A program made the translations under genes and the position numbers. Below the pieces are notes generated by a model that saw nothing but the letters and a program-made list of their open reading frames with translations, was not told the origin of the DNA and did not search any database. This document shows, piece after piece, positions 45,189 through 54,234 of a stretch of DNA of 64,000 bases (position 1 is its first letter; each line of letters starts with the position of its first letter). The stretch spans positions 62,001 to 126,000 of the forward strand of contig NZ_JABMKY010000021.1 in assembly GCF_013204845.1 (NCBI RefSeq), in the 5' to 3' direction. The stretch is from Paenibacillus qinlingensis. Lineage in GTDB: Bacteria > Bacillota > Bacilli > Paenibacillales > NBRC-103111.

Positions 45189-45692
45189 ATGCAGGTAAGT
45201 AATTGGACTGTGCATGAATTAACAAATGAGAAAGATGCGTTACGGATTACAGATTTCTACTTATCACCTGTTTCTTTCGACGATCAACGTCATACACCAG
45301 GTGAGTTGGATCATTTCCGTCATGCGCCAATGCTTAGTTTAACGCAGCGTAATCACCGGCATTGGTACATAGAGAATGAAACAGGTGACATTATCGCCGT
45401 GACGAGCTGCAAAGAAAATGAGCATCAGTCCGGTGGGTTTCTCTGGGATTACTTAGCTGTTCATCGCGAATATCGACGACATGGATTTGCGAAGGTGTTA
45501 TTCCAAGCTTTAGAAACGTTTGCCCGTTCTGCAGAAGGGCGTTACATTTTAACGTACACATGTGATTTGCCGGAATATCTCCCCATTCAAAAGATGTTCA
45601 AAGCTAATGGTTTCGATTTAATTGGTACGTATCCGAATTATTATTATGAAGGTGAAGCTAGGCTCGCGTTTTATAAACCACTGTCCCCTTGA
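45189..45692 (+). CDS. GNAT-family N-acetyltransferase
   Basis: A 167-residue single-domain GNAT. The acetyl-CoA loop is in YLAVHREYRRHGFAKVLFQALE and the domain ends with FKANGFDLIGTYPNYYYEGEARLAFYKPL. An AAGGAGA site precedes the ATG. It lies between the pseudo-cyclase and the translocase-like genes in the same direction. The acceptor substrate is unknown. Confidence 0.86.
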   Translation: MQVSNWTVHELTNEKDALRITDFYLSPVSFDDQRHTPGELDHFRHAPMLSLTQRNHRHWYIENETGDIIAVTSCKENEHQSGGFLWDYLAVHREYRRHGFAKVLFQALETFARSAEGRYILTYTCDLPEYLPIQKMFKANGFDLIGTYPNYYYEGEARLAFYKPLSP

Positions 45693-45722
45693 CAGATAGA
45701 CTAATAGATTGGACCTGATGAT

Positions 45723-48700
45723 ATGCAAGGAACCTTAAAAGGGTGGATAGGGCTGCGCACAGAAGACAGTCGTAAGCTTTGGATGATGCTGCCGATCTTT
45801 TACTTTAGCGGAATTGCGGAATCCTTAAATTACACGGCGTTCATGGCACTTTTTAATCAGCGCTTCGGCGTGCAATATTTGCCCTATATTTATATGGTTG
45901 AAGCTGCTATCATGCCGCTCGAAGGCTGGCTCCTGGCCAAACTGGCGAACCGACTGCCGAAGGCTAAGATGATGACGACGCTCTATCTCATTATGATGGG
46001 ACTTCTCTTCTTGAACGGCGTTGTGCTCCTGGGATTTAAGCTAGGCGGCATCGACTATCGATACTACTATCCAATTCTTTTTCTCTCTTCTAACTTTGTT
46101 GTAAGGCAGCTAACCTTGCTCCTGTGGAGTACAGCGTTTGACTTGTGTCCTACTCAACAGGCGAAGCGACTTATGCCCGTTTTCATCGCTGCTACCACGA
46201 CGGGTGGCATTACCGCAGGCTTGTTGGCCCATCAGCTAGGCAAACTGCTTGGCACGGAAGCCGTGTATGCACTCGCCCCAATTCTTATGGTATTCGGTTT
46301 CGTCTTCTTCCGGAGAGCGCTCATGCGATATTTAGTTCCGCTCACCTTGAAGGAAGATAAGAGACTGCATAAAGTGCAGTCCGTATCCCTCACTGTTAAC
46401 GAAGAGAAACAGCCAACTTCAAGCTACTATGCGAAACAGATGCTGCGAAGTCCCTTCCTTCTGTGTGCGGTTGCCCTGATGACACTAATGCCGGCAGTTT
46501 ATTTTATGATGGAGTATCAATATTTCACGGCTGCGGAATATAAGTTCTCTAATGAGGGTGATTTGACCTCGTTCTATGGCTTAATCACAGCAATTCAATT
46601 TACGTTCTGCTTATTGTTACAAACGGTATCTACCCGCTTAATGAACTGGTTAGGCGCCAGTAATATGCTATTAGGCATCACGATCATCTTCTTTGGCGGC
46701 TTTGGCCTCACAGCGTTATTCATGAATCAGTCGCTTGGATTGGTCATGGTTTCTGGATCGTATGCGGTATTTTATATTTTGCTGTACTACATTGCAGAGC
46801 CTTGTTACCAGCTTTTCTTCAAAATGATGCCAATCTCCAAAAGGGATGGCTATCGTTATTTCGCGCAAGGGGTTGCAGCCTCGGGCGGTATTCTGATTGG
46901 TTCGCTCTTCTCTATGCTGTATTCCTTTGGTCTCATACAATTGTCGCCTCTGGCCTGGCTAGGTGTGGTGATAGCGGGAATTCTAGTCGTTGTGGCGTGG
47001 TTTGGTCGGAATCTATATATTCGTGAGTTGGTCAAAAGCGTTCAATCCCTACACGGGGATTTATCCGAAATTGCGAGCTCATTTATCGGGGGCATTCGCA
47101 GTTCCAAAGCCTTATCGGCTATTCTAGCCTATCTGAAGCATCCCAATGATTACGTGCGAGAGCTAGCACTTGAAATTATTGGAAAAGCCAAAGATTCCGC
47201 GTTTTTGCCGCATTTGATCCAAATGATTGGGGAAGAGAGCTCGCGGATTCGCATTGCGGTATTACGTGCGATGAACTTGCAAGGTGCCACGATTCAAGAC
47301 CTCGTGCAGGTCGCATCATTCCTGGAAGATGAGGATCCAGAGGTTCGTGCGGAGTGCGTGAAGTTGATATCAAAGGCTTCTCATCTGAAAAGTCAGTCTC
47401 ATTTCTTTATCCGTGTGAAGCTGTTGGATACGCATCCAAAGGTCGTGCATGAAGGTGTCAAAGCCTTGTATGCCCTAGAAAGCGAAGAAAGCTACGCGGC
47501 ATGCGACGAAGCTATTATCAAAATGCTAGATACCGGCGGCGAATGGGCCGTTTATGGCTGCCATACTGTCGCTGATTTGAAACTGCATACGTACGCAGCT
47601 TGGGTCGTTTCTTTACTCGATGAGGAGCGTCCAGCTGTGAAGGTAGCAGCTGCACATTGTATCGGCAAGCTTCAGCATGTGGAAAGTATTCCAATCATGC
47701 TGGGTATGGTGTCCATGGCGGATCAAGAGTTGCGCAAAGCGATTCTGCAAGCTTTTGTGGATATGGGTGATAAAGCACTGCCGACGTTGCTCGAGTATAG
47801 TCACCATCCGAATCCATTCATTTGGAATGCCGTTATAACCACACTTGCTGAGCTATTGGATGAAGGCAGATTGCATTCACTGCTCGTTGAGCTATGTGCG
47901 CAGCGTCTGCAAGCCTCGACGCAAGAACGTGCATTGCCTGCTGCGCTAGAGAAGCTTGGCTTGAGAGGTCTAGCAGAATTGGCGAAGGAACGATGTGGAG
48001 AGCTGCATGAGGCACTTATTGATGGAGCATGGGCTGTTATGGCTAAGCTTGTCGATGAGCGAATCATTATGACACTGCGTGAAGCCATTCAAGACGAGAA
48101 CATTGAACTTCGTGAGAACGGGTTAGAGGTCCTTGCGGAGGGGCTAGGCGATCGTAAATTGGCCTATGCCTTATTAGACCAGTTAAAGCAACAAGGCGTG
48201 ACAGTTGTCATGGAGGAATTACAGCCGCTGGGGCTGCTTCAAGAGGCTACAACATGGTCAGATAGCTGGCTTAAGGATATTTCCATCTACGCACTAAGCG
48301 CATTGGAGCGTGCAGATATGAAAGAAGAACGCAAATTTCTAACGATGCTGGATAAAGTTATTTTCTTGAAGCAAGTGAGCTTATTCGCGGATTTGTCCGT
48401 CGATGAGTTAGGGTTAATTGCGGGTATTGCGACGGAAGAAGTGCATGAGGATTTAACCTACTTATTACGGCGGGGAGAATCGAACGCAGCCATGTATCTC
48501 CTTATTGAGGGGCATGTTGAATTAAGCAATGAGACAGGTGTGGGAGAGACATCGACAATTGGAGTTTTGGGACCAAAGCAAGCGGTTGGTGAAACGACTG
48601 CGTTAGATGGCTCCCCGTCATCGGTTACCGCACAGGTCATTTTTGATGAGGTGCGTGTCCTTACCTTGCAGGGAGAGAGCTTGTCTCGCTTAGTGAGGTT

Positions 48701-48785
48701 ATACCCGGAGATCGGGATCGGGATGCTTCATGCCTCAAGTGCAAGAGTACGATTGCTTGAAAACATGCTGTTGAAAATGTCGTAG
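45723..48785 (+). CDS. ATP/ADP-translocase-like MFS carrier fused to HEAT repeats and cNMP-binding-like domain
   Basis: A 1020-residue protein in three parts. Residues 1-440 form about twelve membrane helices resembling Npt-type nucleotide translocases of the major facilitator superfamily. Residues about 445-860 are HEAT repeats (YVRELALEIIGKAKDSAFLPHL; VRAECVKLISKASHLK; VKVAAAHCIGKLQHVESIPIML). Residues 875-1005 form a Crp-type cyclic-nucleotide-binding fold (LFADLSVDELGLIAGI; MYLLIEGHVELSNE; GVLGPKQAVGETTAL). It ends six bases ahead of the RsbW-like gene. The ribosome site is weak. Transport activity and ligand are unproven. Confidence 0.82.
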   Translation: MQGTLKGWIGLRTEDSRKLWMMLPIFYFSGIAESLNYTAFMALFNQRFGVQYLPYIYMVEAAIMPLEGWLLAKLANRLPKAKMMTTLYLIMMGLLFLNGVVLLGFKLGGIDYRYYYPILFLSSNFVVRQLTLLLWSTAFDLCPTQQAKRLMPVFIAATTTGGITAGLLAHQLGKLLGTEAVYALAPILMVFGFVFFRRALMRYLVPLTLKEDKRLHKVQSVSLTVNEEKQPTSSYYAKQMLRSPFLLCAVALMTLMPAVYFMMEYQYFTAAEYKFSNEGDLTSFYGLITAIQFTFCLLLQTVSTRLMNWLGASNMLLGITIIFFGGFGLTALFMNQSLGLVMVSGSYAVFYILLYYIAEPCYQLFFKMMPISKRDGYRYFAQGVAASGGILIGSLFSMLYSFGLIQLSPLAWLGVVIAGILVVVAWFGRNLYIRELVKSVQSLHGDLSEIASSFIGGIRSSKALSAILAYLKHPNDYVRELALEIIGKAKDSAFLPHLIQMIGEESSRIRIAVLRAMNLQGATIQDLVQVASFLEDEDPEVRAECVKLISKASHLKSQSHFFIRVKLLDTHPKVVHEGVKALYALESEESYAACDEAIIKMLDTGGEWAVYGCHTVADLKLHTYAAWVVSLLDEERPAVKVAAAHCIGKLQHVESIPIMLGMVSMADQELRKAILQAFVDMGDKALPTLLEYSHHPNPFIWNAVITTLAELLDEGRLHSLLVELCAQRLQASTQERALPAALEKLGLRGLAELAKERCGELHEALIDGAWAVMAKLVDERIIMTLREAIQDENIELRENGLEVLAEGLGDRKLAYALLDQLKQQGVTVVMEELQPLGLLQEATTWSDSWLKDISIYALSALERADMKEERKFLTMLDKVIFLKQVSLFADLSVDELGLIAGIATEEVHEDLTYLLRRGESNAAMYLLIEGHVELSNETGVGETSTIGVLGPKQAVGETTALDGSPSSVTAQVIFDEVRVLTLQGESLSRLVRLYPEIGIGMLHASSARVRLLENMLLKMS

Positions 48786-48797
48786 GAGTGATTGTCC

Positions 48798-49235
48798 TTG
48801 GGTATTGAGTCCATCGTATTGCGCAACGATTTACAAGAGCTAGAGCGTCTAGCAGCCTTTATCCAAGGCTTATCAGGGTCCCTCGGCATGGATGAGAAGT
48901 CTCTGTTTCAAATTAATTTAGTCTGCGATGAGCTCATAACCAACATTATTTTATACGGTTACCCATCTGCTCCTTATGGGATGCACACGATTCGCCTTGA
49001 TGTTGGGCAAACGCAAGATGGTTGGGAGCTGTGCCTGAGCGATCAGGGAATTCCTTTCAATCCACTGCTCAAAGCCACCCCTCGCACCGATCAGAGCATC
49101 GAAGAGCGCGGGATTGGCGGGCTGGGTATCCATTTTGTCAGGCAAGTTATGGACGAACTTCGATATGAGCGTTTGAATGGGGAGAATGTGCTACTTATGA
49201 AAAAAAATCGGATCCAAGAGGAGGGCGTTTCATGA
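48798..49235 (+). CDS. RsbW-like anti-sigma factor / serine kinase
   Basis: A protein of about 145 residues of the HATPase_c_2 class. The N box is NLVCDELITNIILYGYP, the G1 box LSDQGIPFNP and the G2 region ERGIGGLGIHFVRQVMDEL. Such proteins bind a sigma factor or another target and phosphorylate a STAS antagonist. TTG 48798 is nine bases from AGGAG, while TTG 48792 is only three, so the former is preferred. Its stop overlaps the start of the STAS gene (ATGA). No sigma factor gene is present nearby. Confidence 0.86.
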   Translation: MGIESIVLRNDLQELERLAAFIQGLSGSLGMDEKSLFQINLVCDELITNIILYGYPSAPYGMHTIRLDVGQTQDGWELCLSDQGIPFNPLLKATPRTDQSIEERGIGGLGIHFVRQVMDELRYERLNGENVLLMKKNRIQEEGVS

Positions 49236-49567
49236 TTATTACCGAGCAGTTACAAGGGGACATTGTGCTAGTGAGTCTACAAGGCAGATTGGATGGGAAT
49301 ACATCAGCAAGCCTGGAATCGGCATTTGCTAAACTGGTGGAGCAAGGTAAGGGCAAGTTCGTATTTAATCTGCAAGGACTGGATTATGTCAGCAGTGCAG
49401 GACTAAGAAGCTTGCTATCCGCTGCCAAAATGGTCAAGGTCATTCAAGGTAAGCTTGCGCTAGCTCGTATGAATGAGCAAGTGAAGGAAGTTTTTGATAT
49501 GTCGGGATTTAGCAGCATTTTCAAGCTATATGACACGGAAGATGAAGCGGTTAATGCCATTAAATAA
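49232..49567 (+). CDS. RsbV/SpoIIAA-like STAS anti-anti-sigma factor
   Basis: A 111-residue STAS domain. The phosphorylatable Ser is in LDYVSSAGLRSLLSAAK, and the fold is complete (VLVSLQGRLDGNTSASLES to DEAVNAIK). It is translationally coupled to the RsbW-like gene. In partner switching the unphosphorylated form releases the RsbW target; the downstream SpoIIE-type phosphatase would dephosphorylate this Ser. Confidence 0.93.
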   Translation: MIITEQLQGDIVLVSLQGRLDGNTSASLESAFAKLVEQGKGKFVFNLQGLDYVSSAGLRSLLSAAKMVKVIQGKLALARMNEQVKEVFDMSGFSSIFKLYDTEDEAVNAIK

Positions 49568-49603
49568 AGGCTAATTACTTGAGATACAAAGGAGTTGAGC
49601 TGG

Positions 49604-51037
49604 ATGGAAATAGTCGTAGGTGTGCTTGTTATCCTGTGTCTTGTGGCTGTCATCCAGTGGCAGCTCGGGAATCGAAAACGTCAAGCAGCAGAGCAGGAGC
49701 TTGAGCGGACAATGCAGCTTTTTGATGTGAGTTTGGAAGTGAACTCGACGATTCGCAAACAGGATTTGTTAGTCAAAATCATGGAAACCTCTTCCCGCAT
49801 CATGAACGCGGAGGCTTCGTCCGTTATTTTGGTTGATGAGGAAAAGGGCGAATTGTTTTTTGATCTTGCGCTTGGGGCCAAAGGTGATGAGGTACGTGAA
49901 ATCCGCCTCAAGATCGGTGAAGGCATCGCAGGCTGGGTCGCTCAGACAGGGAAGTCGGTCAAGATTGACGATGCTGCGCGAGATGAACGCTGGTCGTCCA
50001 AGGTCGCGAAACGCGTCGATTATCCAACCCGCAACATGCTCTGTGTTCCTCTTGTCAGTAAGGGGAAAATCATTGGTGTGCTGCAAGTGTTGAATAAACG
50101 GGGCGATGCACCGTTCACGGATCGAGATTTGCAGTTGCTGGAATCGATCGCTTCGCCAACAGCGGCTTCGCTAGAAAATGCCATGCTGTACGATGCACTC
50201 GAGAAGTCGGTACATGCATTGAAAGTCACGACAGCAGCTAAGGAACGCATGGAAAGTGAACTGCGTATCGCAACGGATATTCAAATGGGATTTCTTCCTC
50301 GAAAGAGCTTAAGTTTGCAGAGTCGTGCTGCAGATGCTGAGGGTGAAACGGTGGGCGATGAGGGGCTTCTTCGTATTCAAGCGGAGGCGCACGCGACTAT
50401 TCGACCCGCACGCGAGGTAGGCGGAGATTTCTATGATTATTTTCGTATCGACGAGAATCGGTTGTTTTTCGTACTTGGCGATGTCTCTGACAAAGGAATT
50501 CCAGCCGCTCTATTCATGGCGGTGACCATGACGCTGCTCAAAGGAAAGATGTCCGTGGCGTTGACGCCAGGTGAGTTGCTGACGGCTGTCAATGAAGAGC
50601 TCTATAAGGATGATTCGACTATGTTTGCGACGATATTTTGCGGTGTATTAAACGTAGAGACAGGTCAGCTTTTGTATAGTGACGGCGGTCATTGTCCGCC
50701 TTACATCGTGAGAGCTAATGGTGAAGTGGAGCTGCTGAAAGGAAAAAAAGGACTCCCTCTTGGCGTTATGGACGACATGCTATATATGGATAATGAGGTC
50801 ATGTTAGATCTAGGAGATCGCATTATTGTGTTTACGGATGGTATTACGGAGGCTGAAGATCAACTTCAGAACCAATATGGCTTTATCCGCCTTAAGGATG
50901 TATTGGTTAAGGAGCAAGCAAGCAAGCCTGAGCAATTGCTTAGTCAAATGGTGCAAGATGTAGATTTGTTCGCTGATGGTGCCGTGCAATCCGATGATAT
51001 TGCTGTGCTCATTATAGATCGCAATGCAATCCCATAG
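49604..51037 (+). CDS. GAF + SpoIIE-type PP2C phosphatase (RsbU/RsbP-like)
   Basis: A 477-residue protein: N-terminal transmembrane helix (about 3-22), short coiled coil, GAF domain (about 45-190; MNAEASSVILVDEE, GEGIAGWVAQTGKSV, VPLVSKGKIIGVLQVLNK) and a SpoIIE/PP2C phosphatase domain (about 240-475) with metal-binding motifs EVGGDFYDYF and LGDVSDKGIPAALFMA, DGGHCPPY and FTDGITEAED. The ATG 49604 lies nine bases from GGAG. It is the third element of a partner-switching module: signal sensed by GAF leads to dephosphorylation of the STAS protein encoded just upstream. Confidence 0.92.
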   Translation: MEIVVGVLVILCLVAVIQWQLGNRKRQAAEQELERTMQLFDVSLEVNSTIRKQDLLVKIMETSSRIMNAEASSVILVDEEKGELFFDLALGAKGDEVREIRLKIGEGIAGWVAQTGKSVKIDDAARDERWSSKVAKRVDYPTRNMLCVPLVSKGKIIGVLQVLNKRGDAPFTDRDLQLLESIASPTAASLENAMLYDALEKSVHALKVTTAAKERMESELRIATDIQMGFLPRKSLSLQSRAADAEGETVGDEGLLRIQAEAHATIRPAREVGGDFYDYFRIDENRLFFVLGDVSDKGIPAALFMAVTMTLLKGKMSVALTPGELLTAVNEELYKDDSTMFATIFCGVLNVETGQLLYSDGGHCPPYIVRANGEVELLKGKKGLPLGVMDDMLYMDNEVMLDLGDRIIVFTDGITEAEDQLQNQYGFIRLKDVLVKEQASKPEQLLSQMVQDVDLFADGAVQSDDIAVLIIDRNAIP

Positions 51038-51171
51038 TAAACTCCGCTTTATAGCGTTGTGATAATATAGTTAATTGACAGACTTCTTGCTACTAACGGA
51101 ACGGACATGTAGAAGTGCAAATCAGGGTTGAATAAATGGATCCATCAAAAGCTCGCTAGGAGGGTTATGCC

Positions 51172-52134
51172 ATGCAAAAATCCCATATTAACCGGCAACC
51201 AGATTCTTCTTTGCATACGAATCAGAAAAGTAATAAAAGCAATTCTCCCGTATCCTCCGATCTGATGAACATTCAACGCGCAATCGGCAATCGCGCTGTG
51301 GGCAATATGTTGAATATTCAGACCAAAATGACCGTTGGGCCAGCTGGTGATGCGTATGAACAGGAAGCAGATCAGATGGGGAAACAAGCAGCGGACCATA
51401 TTGCTGCTTCGGAGAGCGGCGGCACTTCAAAACCAGATGTTCAGCGCTCAGAAGGCGGCGAGTCGGAAGATGAGGAGCTACAGATGAAGCCATCCTCCGA
51501 GTCGATTCAGCGCTCAGAAGGCGGCGAGTCGGAAGACGAAGAGCTGCAGATGAAGCCATCCTCCGAGTCGATTCAGCGCTCAGAAGGCGGCGAGTCAGAA
51601 GACGAGGAGTTGCAGATGAAGCCATCCTCCGAGTCGATTCAGCGGTCCGAAGGCGGCGAGTCAGAAGATGAGGAGCTGCAGATGAAGCCATCCTCCGAGT
51701 CGATTCAGCGTTCAGAAGGCGGCGAGTCAGAAGACGAGGAGTTGCAGATGAAGCCATCCTCCGAGTTGATTCAGCGGTCCGAAGGCGGCGAGTCGGAAGA
51801 CGAAGAGCTGCAGATGAAGTCGTCGTCCGAAGGGGGCTTTGAAGCCGGTGAAGGGATTGAATCGCAGATTAAAGCGAAACAAGGCAGCGGCAGTAAAATG
51901 GATTCAAGCATTCAAGCGAAGATGGAGTCGGCGTTCAAGACTGATTTCAGCAACGTAAATATACATAATGATTCAGAGTCATCGAAGATTAATAGATCTT
52001 TAGGCGCGGAAGCTTTTGCTACGGGAAATGATGTGTTCTTCAGGGAAGGCCGATACAATCCAGATTCACGCGAGGGGCAAGAACTGCTTGGTCATGAATT
52101 AACCCATGTTGTTCAACAGCGAGGCGGTAAGTAA
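51172..52134 (+). CDS. DUF4157 (eCIS core) protein with six acidic tandem repeats
   Basis: A 320-residue protein. Residues 33-46 (MNIQRAIGNRAVGN) carry the LQRxxGNRAV motif common in DUF4157 proteins. Residues 91-222 are six copies of a 22-residue acidic unit rich in Ser, Glu and Gly ending in LQMKPSSE. The C-terminal DUF4157 domain (about 260-316) has FSNVNIHNDS, FATGNDVFFREGRYNP and the zinc-type motif HELTH (308-312). DUF4157 is linked to extracellular contractile injection systems. No signal peptide. An AGGAGG site precedes the ATG. It lies 134 bases after the phosphatase gene. Confidence 0.87.
   Translation: MQKSHINRQPDSSLHTNQKSNKSNSPVSSDLMNIQRAIGNRAVGNMLNIQTKMTVGPAGDAYEQEADQMGKQAADHIAASESGGTSKPDVQRSEGGESEDEELQMKPSSESIQRSEGGESEDEELQMKPSSESIQRSEGGESEDEELQMKPSSESIQRSEGGESEDEELQMKPSSESIQRSEGGESEDEELQMKPSSELIQRSEGGESEDEELQMKSSSEGGFEAGEGIESQIKAKQGSGSKMDSSIQAKMESAFKTDFSNVNIHNDSESSKINRSLGAEAFATGNDVFFREGRYNPDSREGQELLGHELTHVVQQRGGK
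51442..51837 (+). repeat. Six 66-bp in-frame tandem repeats in DUF4157 gene
   Basis: Units begin at 51442, 51508, 51574, 51640, 51706 and 51772 and are nearly identical at DNA level, with the last diverging at its end. Each encodes a 22-residue acidic block (QRSEGGESEDEELQMKPSSE plus two residues). Near-identity implies recent expansion or gene-conversion. Confidence 0.97.
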
Positions 52135-52177
52135 AGCAATCAAGCAAGAATATATAACATGAAGGAGCTTAGTAGAG

Positions 52178-54220
52178 ATGCCCCAAGGAAAACAAGGCCA
52201 GACCAAACCAGTGAGCCCCTCGCATCAGCAAACGCAGCAATCGCTATCGGCTCCGACAAGTACGAGTGCCACGCAAATGTCACCTATGGGGACAAACATC
52301 TTTATGCAGATGCAGCGTACGGTCGGTAACCGTGCAACACAGGCTTATGCGAATCAGCTCATTCAGCGTAATAATACGGTGGCACCAGTGCCAGTGCCAG
52401 TGCCCACCGTGGCACCGACAGTGGCCTTCCATCGCCGCAGGTCAGGTACAGCCCTCCCGCCAAGGCCTATGTCACCTACGCCTACTACGGTAGCACCGCA
52501 ACCGCAGGCAACGACCCAGACATCAACGCCAACAACGGTGGTTGCGCCAACGGGAACGACCCAGACACCAACGCCAACAACGGTGGTTGCACCAACGGGA
52601 ACGAGCCAGACACCAACGCCAACAACGGTGGTTGCGCCAACGGGAACTACTCAGACACCAACGCCAACAACGGTGGTTGCGCCAACGGGAACTACTCAGA
52701 CACCAACGCCAACAACGGTGGTTGCACCAACGGGGACTACTCAAACACCAGCTCCAACTGTGGTGACCCCAATTGTGCCTTCTGCTTCTACTTTGCATCC
52801 GACCGGTGACGATACCAAGGATAATGCAGACATGACTTCAGGCGTTGGCGGAACTTTCTCCGACAGCTTCGGTAAACGTTCCGATGATTTTAAAGAATCC
52901 TACGATAAAACGAAAGATGAAGGAACGGCTCAGCAGTCAGCTACGATGGGTGCAGTAGCATCTACTGCAGATCTTGTGAGCGGGCCTTTCCAAATCATGA
53001 GCGCTATTCGAGAGACGCTTTCTGTTTCAGGAGATATGAACCGAACGGGGCATAACAAACGTTGGCAGTATGCAGGCACAGGATCGTCAATTGTCGAATC
53101 AACCGGTAAAATGGTCAGTGGCGGAACTGGTTTAGTGGATAAGGCTGCCAAATCAACAGGGCATACCAAAGGAATTGGCAATTCTTCCTCTGCCAGTGAT
53201 TATACGGGTACCGTAGCCGAAGCGATCTCCGCAGTAAAAAATACGATTATGGCTGTCAAAGCCATTTACGAAATGTACAGTAAGTACTCCGAAAATGGCG
53301 GCCTTGATAAAGGTGAAAAAGCAAAGGGCGTTCTCGAGATCATTAGTAACGCGGTCCAAGCTGCGCAATCTGGTGTCAAAGTGGCGAAAGGCATCATGGA
53401 AATCATGGAGACGAGCACGGCTAGCTTGCTAAGCGTAATACCAGGCGTCAGCATTGCTGTAAGTGGTGTGAAAATTGCCATGAAAACGATTGACGTAATC
53501 AAGGCTGGCTTAAATCGCAGAGCTATGACGACGATGAAACGTGATTTTAAAGGCAAAACAGAGTATGCTGATATTCTCAAAGAAAAACGCTGGTATACTC
53601 GAAATGCAGGAGTAGACAAAGCGAAGCTAGCTGCGAAAAAACTTCAGTTGAACAATGATATTGCGACAGGTGATCCAGTTAAAGTAGCAGCGGCTAATCA
53701 GCAACTCGATGAAATCGCGCAATATGAATTAGCGAAAGAAATGAAAAATATTAACGTGAAGCGGACAGACCGAGGAGCTATTCAAATTGGGCTTGAGCTT
53801 GTGAAGATTGCTGGTGATATCGCGACACTCACAGGGGTAGGTGCTCAAGTAGGTACGCCGCTGAAAATTGTTGCTTCAGGTATTGGTGCAGCTATGCCAA
53901 TTGCGAGAACACTGAAGCAAGCTGGGCGTGATCGCGCATCGAAAGCAGGCGCATGGGGAATTACTAAGGCAGTCTTTAACGCTGATAAATCAACCGAGAA
54001 GAAGCTTGAAAAACGTGCGCATGATACAGATCTTATCTTTGATATGTTTAGTAAGCTGCCTGTCTACGTTGAGACGGACCTAGCAGTCGTCACACGGTAC
54101 AGACAAGTAGAGAGTTTTGTAGAAGCAGCTGGTATCAGCATTCAAGCTATGAATACATTCAAGAGTGATCCAGCTAAGCTGAAGGGCGCCATTGTTGAAG
54201 CAATGGGCAAGAGAGAATAG
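52178..54220 (+). CDS. Large Pro/Thr-linker protein with hydrophobic helical C-terminal region, putative effector
   Basis: A 680-residue protein with no signal peptide. Residues 42-52 (QMQRTVGNRAT) share the QRxxGNRA motif of the adjacent DUF4157 protein. Residues about 110-195 are a Thr/Pro repeat linker. The rest is alpha-helical with hydrophobic stretches at about 416-436 (SLLSVIPGVSIAVSGVKIAM) and 533-575 (IQIGLELVKIAGDIATLTG, PLKIVASGIGAAMPIA), reminiscent of membrane-inserting toxins. AAGGAG precedes the ATG. It lies between the DUF4157 and YbjN-like genes. No enzymatic motif is seen; the effector role is inferred. Confidence 0.75.
   Translation: MPQGKQGQTKPVSPSHQQTQQSLSAPTSTSATQMSPMGTNIFMQMQRTVGNRATQAYANQLIQRNNTVAPVPVPVPTVAPTVAFHRRRSGTALPPRPMSPTPTTVAPQPQATTQTSTPTTVVAPTGTTQTPTPTTVVAPTGTSQTPTPTTVVAPTGTTQTPTPTTVVAPTGTTQTPTPTTVVAPTGTTQTPAPTVVTPIVPSASTLHPTGDDTKDNADMTSGVGGTFSDSFGKRSDDFKESYDKTKDEGTAQQSATMGAVASTADLVSGPFQIMSAIRETLSVSGDMNRTGHNKRWQYAGTGSSIVESTGKMVSGGTGLVDKAAKSTGHTKGIGNSSSASDYTGTVAEAISAVKNTIMAVKAIYEMYSKYSENGGLDKGEKAKGVLEIISNAVQAAQSGVKVAKGIMEIMETSTASLLSVIPGVSIAVSGVKIAMKTIDVIKAGLNRRAMTTMKRDFKGKTEYADILKEKRWYTRNAGVDKAKLAAKKLQLNNDIATGDPVKVAAANQQLDEIAQYELAKEMKNINVKRTDRGAIQIGLELVKIAGDIATLTGVGAQVGTPLKIVASGIGAAMPIARTLKQAGRDRASKAGAWGITKAVFNADKSTEKKLEKRAHDTDLIFDMFSKLPVYVETDLAVVTRYRQVESFVEAAGISIQAMNTFKSDPAKLKGAIVEAMGKRE
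52526..52765 (+). repeat. 45-bp tandem repeats encoding a Thr/Pro linker
   Basis: Five near-perfect 45-bp units plus a degenerate end encode TPTTVVAPTGTTQTP. They share the position and role of the acidic repeats in the preceding gene: a variable-length linker after the QRxxGNRA motif. Confidence 0.93.
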
Positions 54221-54234
54221 GAGATTGAACCGAT

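Noticed and set aside
51188-51757. 189-residue minus-strand frame opposite the DUF4157 gene
   Set aside because: It is open only because the codon pattern of the tandem repeats is periodic; Arg/Ser/Ala composition is a reflection of the plus strand.
51442-51837. Regular 66-bp repeats as a CRISPR array
   Set aside because: There are no unique spacers; the repeats abut, are in frame and encode a 22-residue peptide inside a gene.
52526-52765. 45-bp repeats as a CRISPR or intergenic VNTR
   Set aside because: They abut with no spacers and encode a Thr/Pro linker in frame.
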